Source: CAZWSC01 sp964636385
GTDB lineage: Bacteria; Eisenbacteria; RBG-16-71-46; CAIMUX01
Reading direction: 5' to 3'
DNA: 64,000 nucleotides
NCBI GenBank assembly: GCA_964636385.1
Contig: CAZWSC010000004.1
Span: forward strand, 36,974 to 100,973
The notes under the pieces were generated by a model. The model made no database searches and was not told the DNA's origin. It saw only the letters and a program-made list of their open reading frames with translations. Each line of letters starts with the position of its first letter. Within the stretch, counting starts at the first letter, position 1. A program made the translations under genes and the position numbers. Below, in pieces: positions 25,566 to 33,600 of the stretch.

Positions 25566-26318
25566 TCACCTGATTCCACCCTGTACTCCGATCGTGACGG
25601 TCTTCAGGAACACGGGCTTCCCGGCCTCAGCCAGCGCCCGCTCCGCAATCCGGGTCAGGCCGCCGCAGCAGGGCACCTCCATGCGCGCGACAGTCAGCTT
25701 GCGGACGCCGTTGTTCGACAGGATGGCGGCGAGCTTCTCGACATATCCCTCGGTGTCGTCCAGCTTGGGACAGGCGATGATCAGGCGCCGTCCGCGGAGC
25801 AGTTCGGAGTGGAATCCGCCCAGCGCGAAGGCCGTGCAGTCGGCGGCCAGCAGGATGTCGGCACCCTCCCAGTAGGGAGCGATTGTCGGGACCAGGTGGA
25901 GTTGGATCGGCCACTGACACAGCTCTGAGTCCTGGGCGGCGGCGGCAGCCTCTCCGGCCTTCATGGTCCCGAAGGAGAAGGCTGCATGGCCGGGGCATCC
26001 AACGGTGGCGGTGTGATGATGGCCATGCGCAGCCGTCGCACGGGCATCAGCCGACCCGGCATGAGCAGTCGCTCCCGAGGTCCCGCTCAAATGCTGAGCT
26101 ACAGCTTCAGGATCGAACGCCGCCGCGTCGCGCTCCTCCAGGGTTATCGCTCCCTGCGGACAGTCCCCAAGGCAGGCTCCGAGCCCGTCGCAGTAGTCGT
26201 CGCGAACCAGAACGGCCTTGCCGTTTACCAGCTGGATCGCCCCCTCGGCGCACGCTCCAACGCAGAGTCCGCAACCGTCGCACTTCTCCTGGTCGATCCT
26301 GACGATCTGGCGCTTCAT
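25566..26318 (-). CDS. Ferredoxin-like Fe-S protein heading the nqr operon
   Basis: The 250-residue cytoplasmic protein starts with a dicluster ferredoxin domain. The first set is complete (Cys13, Cys16, Cys19, Cys23). The second has only Cys43, Cys49 and Cys53, with Leu46 where the second ligand should be, so a [3Fe-4S] or incomplete cluster is likely. A histidine-rich linker (AHGHHHTATVGCPGH, about 98-111) follows. The domain of about 130 residues after it ends with a CCGG motif (Cys217/Cys218) resembling CCG-type thiol/Fe-S sites. The family is found beside hcp and Rrf2 genes in anaerobes but has no assigned reaction. Its promoter is a near copy of the rrf2 promoter, so it probably moves electrons under the same stress control. 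Confidence 0.8.
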   Translation of the reverse strand: MKRQIVRIDQEKCDGCGLCVGACAEGAIQLVNGKAVLVRDDYCDGLGACLGDCPQGAITLEERDAAAFDPEAVAQHLSGTSGATAHAGSADARATAAHGHHHTATVGCPGHAAFSFGTMKAGEAAAAAQDSELCQWPIQLHLVPTIAPYWEGADILLAADCTAFALGGFHSELLRGRRLIIACPKLDDTEGYVEKLAAILSNNGVRKLTVARMEVPCCGGLTRIAERALAEAGKPVFLKTVTIGVQGGIR

Positions 26319-26334
26319 GTTGATCCTTTCGAGA

Positions 26335-26364
26335 GTGCGGCCTCGTACGTGTCCGAGGCCGCAC
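26335..26364 (-). promoter_or_regulatory. Hairpin in the leader of the ferredoxin-like gene
   Basis: GTGCGGCCTCG (26335-26345) and CGAGGCCGCAC (26354-26364) form a perfect 11-bp stem with an 8-base loop, 16 bp before the start codon and immediately upstream of the AAGGA ribosome-binding site. There is no U-run, so it is more likely to affect mRNA stability, translation or attenuation than to be a plain terminator. Confidence 0.6.
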
Positions 26365-26453
26365 CAGGTTGAGTTGTCCGGGACAAGGGGTCAGGGACAG
26401 GATCCGCCGCGCCGGGTCTGTTCAAGACTCCGTCCGTGAAATGGATCTGCAAT

Positions 26454-26489
26454 ATGGTACTACTATACCACTATTGTCGAATGTGTCAA
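26454..26489 (-). promoter_or_regulatory. Rrf2-type promoter/operator of the ferredoxin-nqr unit
   Basis: On the minus strand TTGACA (26484-26489), a 16-bp spacer and TATAGT (26462-26467) repeat the rrf2 promoter layout. The inverted repeat GTGGTA-N6-TACCAT (26454-26471) overlies the -10. Sequence identity with 18236-18271 extends through the spacer (TATTGTC). The 319-bp gap 26319-26637 holds this promoter and the leader hairpin; I see no gene in it. Confidence 0.8.
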
Positions 26490-26637
26490 GGGGAGCGCAA
26501 AGCCCTCTGTCGCCCAGTCTGTCTGATCGTCGTCGACTGAGCGTCCGGGCGGGCGCAAGGCCGGTGAATCGGTGTAACCACGAACACTGCTGCTGGTTGT
26601 GCCGGAGATGCAGTCTTGAGTCCACTGGGATCCCGGA

Positions 26638-27150
26638 TCAGGAGAGCAGGTCCGGATTGAGCCGCCAGACCGCAAGAGTCAGCGCTGATGCAAATGTGAC
26701 CCACGCAAGGTATGGCACCAGCATCATAGCCGCCCAGGGCCGAATCCGACGGAACTCCAGAATCGTCCAGGCTATCAGCACCCACAGCAGGAGTATCTCG
26801 ATGAACGACCACATCCCGAGCCTCCAGACGAAGAAGAGCCAGGTCCAGACGGCGTTGAAGGCAAGCTGGGCAACGAAGAGCCCCAGGGCAAGTCGCGCCC
26901 GGCGAATGCCGCGCTCGCGCCATATGATCCAGGCCGAGATCCCCATCAGGGTGTAGAGCAGGGTCCAGACAGGCCCGAAGAGATAGGCCGGCGGAGCCCA
27001 GGCCGGCCGGACAAGCTGTGCGTAGAAACCCTGGGCCTGGACCGACGCCTTCCCGCCGATGCCGGCTGCGGCGTATGTAAGGGCGAGACAGGCCAGAAGG
27101 CTGAGGATCTGCTTCGCCGGCGTGAGGGGGTGTCCGCTTTGCTGGCTCAT
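26638..27150 (-). CDS. tspO: TspO/MBR family membrane protein
   Basis: TspO proteins are five-helix membrane proteins that bind tetrapyrroles and lipids and respond to oxidative stress. The 170-residue protein shows the family core: VRPAWAPPAYLFGPVWTLLY, GISAWIIW, NAVWTWLFF and LVPYLAWVTFASALT. The start has a GGAGG site 5 bp upstream. It is about 167 bp upstream of the Rrf2-type promoter and on the same strand, but the leader hairpin and promoter suggest separate control. Confidence 0.93.
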   Translation of the reverse strand: MSQQSGHPLTPAKQILSLLACLALTYAAAGIGGKASVQAQGFYAQLVRPAWAPPAYLFGPVWTLLYTLMGISAWIIWRERGIRRARLALGLFVAQLAFNAVWTWLFFVWRLGMWSFIEILLLWVLIAWTILEFRRIRPWAAMMLVPYLAWVTFASALTLAVWRLNPDLLS

Positions 27151-27207
27151 GAATCCTCCTTGATTGGAGACCTAGCCATCATGTCGCAGGCCCTTCGCCG
27201 TATGCCG

Positions 27208-28194
27208 TCATCCCTCCCAGCGCCACACGGATCCCAGGTATGTCTCCGTGAAGGCGATGCTCTCGTAGAGAGCATTCGCGGCCGGGGCGTTTCCGGTTCC
27301 CGCCATGACACTGCGCGCCCCGAGTGCGGCCAGCCTGTGCAACCCCTCCAACATCAGCATCCGCGCGAGTCCTCTCCGCCTGTGCTGCGGGTTTGTGCAG
27401 ACAGGCTCGAATATCCCCAGGCGGTTTGCAGGATCATATGGGATCCCGACGTAGGCAGCGAAGGAACCATCCCCCGAAACCGCAACCAGGTCCAGATCCC
27501 TCCTGTAACTGGGCGCGTTAAGTGCGAAGTTCCGGTAGTCGATTCCCTGGTGGAAGTCCCGGTTGAACGCCGCGTTCAGAAGGGAGGCGATCCTGTCGCA
27601 GTCAGCCGTGTCGTGAGGGTCGACTGTACGGATAACGTACCCGTCCACGGGCCGCGGAGCATTGAAGACGCCCAGGCCGATGCGCAGATTGCGCTGGGCA
27701 ATGCGGTAGTCCTGCCTCACGAACCCCGCCTCCTCCAGATGACCCTGGCGAAGAACGTCGTAGTCGTAGGCTTCCATGAAGAGGGCCCTGCGCTTCTGAC
27801 TCGCACTCCCGCCGCCCGGGGAGCCTTCGACGGGGGAGTCCTTCACGGGGATCGCCAGATGCCTCTTCGCATGTCCGATCATCACAGGCTCGAGACCCCG
27901 GAAGTCGGGGTGGATCTGGATGAAGACCTCTCCGGCATCTTCAGGGTGGATGGCTGCGACGACCCGTCCCGAGGAGGTCCGCCAGATCGCCGAGCCATCC
28001 AGGAAGTCATCCTCGAGTACCGGCGGATCGCCGTGGAACCTGCTGCCGTCCAGGCGGCGGACCTCCCAGTTGAAGCCGGGCGGGGTTATACATGCCGTCT
28101 CCACCAGGAGGGTCCTGACTGCGTCGAAGTCCTCGTCCCGAAATGGCCCGATCTCCACCGTTTCGGGGAGCGGTCTGTGGAAAGTGCGTGTCAT
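27208..28194 (-). CDS. Two-domain GNAT acetyltransferase
   Basis: The 328-residue cytoplasmic protein has two GNAT-like halves. The second is better preserved, with the acetyl-CoA loop TNPQHRRRGLARMLMLEGL around residue 275 and the following ATGNAPAANALYESIAF segment. The first half (about 10-110) has a beta-strand pattern but no clear Q/RxxGxG/A loop. Tandem GNATs of this kind include MshD and several antibiotic-modifying enzymes; the substrate cannot be read from the sequence. A TTG codon lies 6 bp upstream, but ATG 28194 has a GGAGG site at the right distance and is preferred. Confidence 0.8.
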   Translation of the reverse strand: MTRTFHRPLPETVEIGPFRDEDFDAVRTLLVETACITPPGFNWEVRRLDGSRFHGDPPVLEDDFLDGSAIWRTSSGRVVAAIHPEDAGEVFIQIHPDFRGLEPVMIGHAKRHLAIPVKDSPVEGSPGGGSASQKRRALFMEAYDYDVLRQGHLEEAGFVRQDYRIAQRNLRIGLGVFNAPRPVDGYVIRTVDPHDTADCDRIASLLNAAFNRDFHQGIDYRNFALNAPSYRRDLDLVAVSGDGSFAAYVGIPYDPANRLGIFEPVCTNPQHRRRGLARMLMLEGLHRLAALGARSVMAGTGNAPAANALYESIAFTETYLGSVWRWEG

Positions 28195-28282
28195 CGGCAA
28201 TGCCTCCTCAGGGGATCATGGGATCCTGAGAGTCACCAGCTCCGCGTCCCCGGCGCAGGACGCCTGGGCCCAGGCCCTGACT

Positions 28283-28606
28283 CTAATCATGCTGATGTGG
28301 GTGTTGGTCCCCATGATCGTTCAGAGCGACAAGTCTGCCTGTGTTCTCGGCTATGCGGAACACAACGATGATGATCTCGCACCAGACCCTGGCGGCCAGG
28401 ACGTACAGAAGGAAGATGAGAGGAGAGAGCAGCAGGGCCAGCACCCCCCATCCGGTTCCCGTACTGAAGGCGGCACCGATCACGGCTATCGTGCTGAAGA
28501 CGGCGAGTACGATGGCGATGATGAAGATCACCCGGATGATGCGCGTGGTCACGAACTCGGTGAACGACATGTCGAACAGCATCCCGACAGATCCCTTGTT
28601 GTTCAT
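28283..28606 (-). CDS. DUF4282 membrane protein
   Basis: The 107-residue protein has a short cytoplasmic start (MLFDMSFTEFVTTRIIR) and two long hydrophobic helices separated by a small loop, then a histidine-rich tail (DHGDQHPHQHD). The SFTEFVTTRIIRVIFIIAIV opening and WCEIIIVVFRIAENT end match the DUF4282 family of small two-helix membrane proteins of unknown role. It stands alone 88 bp upstream of the acetyltransferase gene. The histidine tail could bind metal, but that is inference. Confidence 0.8.
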   Translation of the reverse strand: MNNKGSVGMLFDMSFTEFVTTRIIRVIFIIAIVLAVFSTIAVIGAAFSTGTGWGVLALLLSPLIFLLYVLAARVWCEIIIVVFRIAENTGRLVALNDHGDQHPHQHD

Positions 28607-28711
28607 TGCAGACCCCCTTACCCGGTCACACCCGGTGGGCGTGACCGTACAGATAATGCCTGTCCCTTCCGCCCGTGGTTTCCGGTGCCACGCCCGCTCC
28701 GCCCGACGGTC

Positions 28712-29734
28712 TCACCGCATCTGACGACGCAGGATGCAGATCATGGCGCGAAGGGCAGCCATGTGTCCGACGAACTGATTCACCGATCCCGAGAGGCATG
28801 TCCCGCTTCCAGGGTCGATGAAGGCGAAAGCGCCGGATTGGCCCCAGTGTCCATCAAGGCTGCCTTCCGGGGCAAGATCCGGGAGAGGCTGCCTCATCAT
28901 CCCGATGCCGTAATGGAATGGCCAGGGTCCCGGTAAGGGCCGCCACCGGCGGAGCTGCTCGATGACTGACGGATCGACAAGCGCCCCGCCGAAGAAAGCC
29001 TCGATGAACCGCCCGAGATCCGACGCGGTCGACACGATCCCTCCCCGCGCGCCAAGGGAGGCCATGAACATCGGCACGTCGAGGGCCTGGTCGCGGTAGT
29101 ACACAGGAACAAGCCTGCTGTCCGGCGCCCCCTCGTACAGATAGGTATCCTCAATCCCCAACGGCCTGATGATCATCTCCTCGAAAACTGCCCGCACCGG
29201 CTTCCCCGTGACCACCTCAATGACGGCCCCGAGGAGCAGGAAGTTCGTGTCCGAGTAGGCGGCCCGCTCACCGGGTGGAAAGCCGGCCTGCTTTTTCCTC
29301 ACTGCCGGCAGGGCCGACTCCATGGTCCACGCCCTGTCTTCCCGGCAGAGATCGCGACCGAGGGTCTGCCTGTCGGCGTAGTCCGGTATGCCCGAGGTGT
29401 TGGAGAGCAGGTGCCGGACTTCGATCAGGTGTGACCGCTCCACTCCGTCCATCACGTGCAGGCCGTCGATCGTCTCCCGGGGGAGGAACTCTCCGATCCT
29501 GTCACCGGGCAGGATCCTGCCGGCAGCCTCCAGCTTCAGGATCACGGCCGTTGTGAAGAGCTTGGTTGCGCTGGTGGCGAAAAACCTGGAGGAAGAGCGG
29601 AAGTTGCCGGACGCGGCGGTGAGACCCCGGCCGGAGTTGCGCACGTGGATCACGCATCCGTGGATGTACGGTCTCCTCGAGGTCTGTTCGACGCAGCCGT
29701 CCAGGATGTCCCGTGTCACAAATGCCTCAGCCAT
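28712..29734 (-). CDS. Serine hydrolase, class C beta-lactamase/DD-peptidase fold
   Basis: The 340-residue protein has the penicillin-binding fold motifs: SATK with Ser55/Lys58, the YSD variant of the second motif in AAYSDTNFLLLG (about 165), and HWGQSG as the KTG-equivalent near residue 295. The conserved HLLSNTSGIPDY loop is also present. No signal peptide is seen, so it appears cytoplasmic, which points to an esterase or amidase of this family rather than an antibiotic-resistance beta-lactamase. The actual substrate is unknown. Confidence 0.85.
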   Translation of the reverse strand: MAEAFVTRDILDGCVEQTSRRPYIHGCVIHVRNSGRGLTAASGNFRSSSRFFATSATKLFTTAVILKLEAAGRILPGDRIGEFLPRETIDGLHVMDGVERSHLIEVRHLLSNTSGIPDYADRQTLGRDLCREDRAWTMESALPAVRKKQAGFPPGERAAYSDTNFLLLGAVIEVVTGKPVRAVFEEMIIRPLGIEDTYLYEGAPDSRLVPVYYRDQALDVPMFMASLGARGGIVSTASDLGRFIEAFFGGALVDPSVIEQLRRWRPLPGPWPFHYGIGMMRQPLPDLAPEGSLDGHWGQSGAFAFIDPGSGTCLSGSVNQFVGHMAALRAMICILRRQMR

Positions 29735-29798
29735 CGCCTTCCTTCCGCCTGCATCCGGGCGGTAGCCGTCATGAACCTCCGCGGATGCACTCCGGGGC

Positions 29799-30794
29799 TC
29801 ATTTTCCGGAGTCTGCCTCGTGATACCTGCTCAGCAGTATGAGAACCCTGGTTGTCCAGTCGAAGATACGGTCCCTCCTCTTCCGCCAGTTGTCCGATAT
29901 CGGCATCCTCGGGCCGGTGGAAGGTCCCGGGCCGAAGTCCCAGAACCCCCGATCGTCCCTGCAGCCCCACAGCCACTCAACCTGCGGTCCGGCGAGGCGA
30001 CACCAGCCGGGGAAGCATCGCGACAGCAGTTCCAGCGACGCGAGCCAGCGGTCGATCTGACCGGGTGCATCAGGCGGGATACTTCGCAACGGCATCGAGA
30101 GATACCCGATTCCGTGCGGCCTGTCCCATATCCATGTAAGCAACGCACTCTCGAGTTCTCCGGAGAGCGTGCCAGGCACCGACCCGAGTATGTTGAGCTG
30201 ATACTTTCCGTTCAACACAAGGTAGCTGCTTCTGACAGTGGCGCCCGTCAGCCGGGCGTGGGCGTTGATCTCATCCTCTTCCCTGTAGGTGCCTGACTGG
30301 AAGGCTCTACGCGCGATCTCACCCCACAGCGATCTGTCGTAGTCCAGGGCGTGGTGACCGGGCCGGATCAGCGAGAGCGTGGAGGCTGCAAAGAGGCGCA
30401 CTCCTGTGTCCCAGCGGTCATTCTTCTCCAGCCTGTCCGGAAATGGCATCTTCCCGTTCAGAAGGTCAAGGATATGGGCCGAAGCCTTCAGCAGGATCGG
30501 GTGCGCCGGGTCCAGTCCGAGAGCAAGAGCACGCTCGACACCGGCTTCGGTGGTAGCGATACCCCGCCCCGTGCGTCCGCCGGCGGAATGGAAAGCGCCC
30601 CACCCCCCGTCGCGCTTCTGCGCGGCCGCCAGATCCATGACACTTCCCGACCTACCGAGGGAGGTGCGGGCTTCCCTCGCTTCCGGCGAGTCGTGGGCCT
30701 TTCCGAGCACGTCCCTCAGCAGCAGGTGTCTGACAGCCGGTTGCGGATCCAGCAGCAGAAGGTCTCTCGCCATTCTCTCGATACATGGTGTCAT
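29799..30794 (-). CDS. Hypothetical protein with terpene-cyclase-like helical repeats
   Basis: This 331-residue protein is not one I can name. It contains AAAQKRDGGWGAFHS (about 58-72), which matches the QxxDGGWG-type motif of alpha/alpha-toroid proteins such as prenyltransferase beta subunits and squalene-hopene cyclases. Trp- and Leu-rich helices follow. The catalytic DxDD of squalene cyclases is absent, so it may be a structural relative only. An open frame reaches 31088 but overlaps the protease end. The ATG at 30794 lies just 7 bp after the protease stop, so the two are probably co-translated. Confidence 0.65.
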   Translation of the reverse strand: MTPCIERMARDLLLLDPQPAVRHLLLRDVLGKAHDSPEAREARTSLGRSGSVMDLAAAQKRDGGWGAFHSAGGRTGRGIATTEAGVERALALGLDPAHPILLKASAHILDLLNGKMPFPDRLEKNDRWDTGVRLFAASTLSLIRPGHHALDYDRSLWGEIARRAFQSGTYREEDEINAHARLTGATVRSSYLVLNGKYQLNILGSVPGTLSGELESALLTWIWDRPHGIGYLSMPLRSIPPDAPGQIDRWLASLELLSRCFPGWCRLAGPQVEWLWGCRDDRGFWDFGPGPSTGPRMPISDNWRKRRDRIFDWTTRVLILLSRYHEADSGK

Positions 30795-30801
30795 CCCAGG
30801 C

Positions 30802-33234
30802 TTACCGGACCAGCACAACACTCCTCGTGTCGATGGTCCTCCCGTTATGTGCCACACGTAGGAAGTAGATACCTGGCTCCCGGAGGGCCGCCTGGCATTC
30901 CCGCAGATCGACACGCGACGTTCCGGCCGGAAGGGATCCGGCTGAATGTACACGCAGCAGCCTTCCCCTGACGTCGAACATGCGGATCTCCACCCAACCG
31001 GGCGACGGCAGCAGGAGACGGATGGATAGATCGTCACGGAAGGGATTCGGGCCGATGCCCAGGATGGTGGGGGACAGGCTTCCGGCATCGTTCATGTCCG
31101 TATCGCGCGTGTCATACGGGAAGCCCGACGGCGCCACCGCGAGTTCGACTCCGCCTGTCGACGCAGCCTTCGCGCCGTTCCAGGAAAGCTGCTCCGTGCG
31201 CAGATCGAAGGGAATCTGAACAAGCCATGGAACGGGCCCGGGCGGTCTGCTCAGGTTGTACAGGACCAGGGTCAGTGAACCTGCGGGGTCGAGCGCGGCT
31301 TGACCGCTCCATCCAGAGCCCTCCAGCCCTTCGATCGGGGCTGTAGCCCGGTCTTTCGCATCACATGCATGCTGTCGGGATCCGGGATCCGAATGCAGGT
31401 GAACCTGTATGGCGGCGAGGTCGTCTGTGCCGGCAATCACAAGCCCCGGCCTGCCACATTCACTGGCCGTGGCGAGACTCACATGAACAGGCGAGGATCC
31501 GGAATCCCCGCACTGGCCGTCGGTCGAGACATGCAGGTCCCCCTGCAGGCCGCCCCGGCTCTCCCGGCCCCGGTTCTGCAGGCCTGCAAGTGGAGGGGCA
31601 TCGGCGAGGATCATGTTTACGACGAGCACAAGGTCCAGAACGGTGATCTCGCCGTCGCGGTCCAGGTCGCCGTTCCGGAGTCCCTGGTCCGACAGCAGCG
31701 TGATCTCGAGGATGTGGTTCGCCAATGCCACGACATCCTGCACGTTGACAACACCGTCCAGGTTGGCATCTCCTGCCATGGCATCGCCTGATCCCGGATC
31801 ACCGAGGCCGTCGATCACCCTCCCTCCGGTTCCCTGCGGGTCGAGCCAGTCGTGCAGGCGCGTCGCGGGGGTTCCCCCGCCTTCCCAGGAGCGGGAGAGG
31901 CGCCCATACCAGTCCGATGTGAGGGATGTGCAGGAGGCGTATCCTCCGTGCAACTGGCCTACCAGCCTGCGGTCGGAGTTCCAGAGACCGGAGCCTGAAG
32001 AGCCGGGTTCGGTGGTCCCGGCATCCCAGAAGTGAACACGCCAGTGCGTGCTGTCGCCCGGAACTGAGTTCAACAGATAGGAGGTCACACTGAGCGGCGT
32101 GTATGTGAAACTGATCGCCTTTTCCCGCACCTGGGGATGATGTATGCCCACGGCCTCCCCGGGACTGGTCTCCTCCCTTGCATCCCAGCCCGAGTAGTAG
32201 ACGTTGAAGACGCTGTCGGGCTCCTGGCTCAACCGGACAAGGCAGAAGTCGGTCTGGTTGTCACGGGAGACCAGCGTGGCTCCAGTCTGATAGTGGTTCA
32301 TGGATCCGCAGCACAGTGCGCCGCAACCGGGTGACTCGTAGTTCCAGTAAACCACCATGGTCCGTGCATTCGCAGGGGTTACCCCGCAATGATGCGCTGT
32401 CAGGAAGTATGGGGGCCGTTCGGGATCATGGCTGTTGATCAGTGTCCCGGTGCAGGTCATGGTCCCGCCCCGGGAGTAGACGGCAACCGATCGTATCTCG
32501 TCCCTCCAAGGGTCACCCTGTGGGCATATCACATCGATGTTGCAGTCTCCCTGGTCTTTGGATATGTCGCGGGCGAACCGGCCAAAACCCCGGTAGTCGT
32601 GTGCAACCTGTATGATCCGAAGACCAGGCTCGAACTGCGCATTGGCGGGAATGTGCATCTCGATAACCGTCTCGTCCCCGGGGATCACGGCGGTCCAGAA
32701 CCCGCCTTCAGTGTCGGCGTCACGGGCCGTATGAGGACCGGAGTACCAGCCGGCCCGTTCGGCTGCGGAAAGGCCTTCGGGCGAAGGGTACAGGTGCACC
32801 GTAGCGCCGGGGGGAAGGTGGAAGTTCCCGAATCCGAAGTTGAGCGAGAGAGCGCCCGGCGAAAGGACGCGCAGCCTCCAGACCCGTCCTCCATTGGGAA
32901 GATACTCCCAGGTTCCGTCGCTGTCCGGGCCGAGGTCTACGGGAATCGGCGCCGCGAATCGGGCCGGGCCTCCGTGTCCCAGGACGGCTGCCTCTTCGTC
33001 TTCCCGGAGGAGCCTCTCCACGTCGATGGCCGGCATGGCTACCTGGTCGACGTCGCGGACCGGGGCAAGGGCAGCGGTCATGCTCACTGGCGGTGCACCG
33101 GTTCGGGCATGGGATACTCCTGTGAAGGCTGCAAAGCTGATGACGGATGCCACGACGACAAGTAACGCCGCCAGGGCTTCAACCGCGCAATACCTGTCCG
33201 CGACCCGCCTTCCGCAGTTCCGGGCAATGGGCAT
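30802..33234 (-). CDS. Secreted trypsin-like protease with dockerin and FlgD-type C-terminus
   Basis: The 810-residue exported protease has an N-terminal hydrophobic signal segment at about 17-40, cut near SHART. A propeptide follows, then a lysyl-endopeptidase-like serine protease domain (about 230-470) with His282 (TAHHCG), Asp329 (DFCLVRL) and Ser413 (GSSGSGLW), and several cysteines for disulfides. Next is a type I dockerin (about 488-546, GDANLDGVVNVQD and GDLDRDGEITVLD), then a beta region. The C-terminal module of about 85 residues (IGPNPFRDDLSIRLL to SVVLVR) is shared with two other hydrolases here. The start at 33234 has a GGGGGAAGAG site; the longer frame to 33543 is not signal-like. 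Confidence 0.88.
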   Translation of the reverse strand: MPIARNCGRRVADRYCAVEALAALLVVVASVISFAAFTGVSHARTGAPPVSMTAALAPVRDVDQVAMPAIDVERLLREDEEAAVLGHGGPARFAAPIPVDLGPDSDGTWEYLPNGGRVWRLRVLSPGALSLNFGFGNFHLPPGATVHLYPSPEGLSAAERAGWYSGPHTARDADTEGGFWTAVIPGDETVIEMHIPANAQFEPGLRIIQVAHDYRGFGRFARDISKDQGDCNIDVICPQGDPWRDEIRSVAVYSRGGTMTCTGTLINSHDPERPPYFLTAHHCGVTPANARTMVVYWNYESPGCGALCCGSMNHYQTGATLVSRDNQTDFCLVRLSQEPDSVFNVYYSGWDAREETSPGEAVGIHHPQVREKAISFTYTPLSVTSYLLNSVPGDSTHWRVHFWDAGTTEPGSSGSGLWNSDRRLVGQLHGGYASCTSLTSDWYGRLSRSWEGGGTPATRLHDWLDPQGTGGRVIDGLGDPGSGDAMAGDANLDGVVNVQDVVALANHILEITLLSDQGLRNGDLDRDGEITVLDLVLVVNMILADAPPLAGLQNRGRESRGGLQGDLHVSTDGQCGDSGSSPVHVSLATASECGRPGLVIAGTDDLAAIQVHLHSDPGSRQHACDAKDRATAPIEGLEGSGWSGQAALDPAGSLTLVLYNLSRPPGPVPWLVQIPFDLRTEQLSWNGAKAASTGGVELAVAPSGFPYDTRDTDMNDAGSLSPTILGIGPNPFRDDLSIRLLLPSPGWVEIRMFDVRGRLLRVHSAGSLPAGTSRVDLRECQAALREPGIYFLRVAHNGRTIDTRSVVLVR

Positions 33235-33600
33235 CTCTTCCCCCTGTCTGATTGCCGGGTATACCTTTGTGATTCGTCGGCCCTGCACATCTTGCCCGGT
33301 TGTCGCCGGCGATGGAAGACCAACCTGCCGGCACCCTTCCGAGGGAACCATGCGCTCCATCGAGTGTTGCAATCCATCGTCCCATGTCACGGGGCAGGTG
33401 CGGAGCGGGCGGCAGGGTTGACGGCGTTTCGGGTCCGCACTAGAATCGGGATCTGTGCCGGTAGGCCCGGCTGTTCTCATTGAACACCAATAAGTTGCAA
33501 CTGGCGAATTGGGGCTGGAGGAGTTGCGGACTGCGCTGCACATGAGCCGCGTTCCGGCTCAGGATCAGGCCCCTTTCATGCGCCCCTGAGGTGACCTGTC
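33235..33600. promoter_or_regulatory. Divergent intergenic region with a plus-strand promoter
   Basis: This 366-bp gap separates the protease gene (minus) from the ABC operon (plus). A strong candidate is TTGACG (33418-33423), a 17-bp spacer and TAGAAT (33441-33446), facing the ABC operon and implying a leader of about 150 bases. I see no equally clear promoter for the protease and no small gene. Confidence 0.6.

Noticed and set aside
28712..29734. Resistance beta-lactamase.
   Set aside because: The YSD/HWGQSG motif set and lack of a signal peptide fit the wider serine hydrolase family better than a secreted lactamase.
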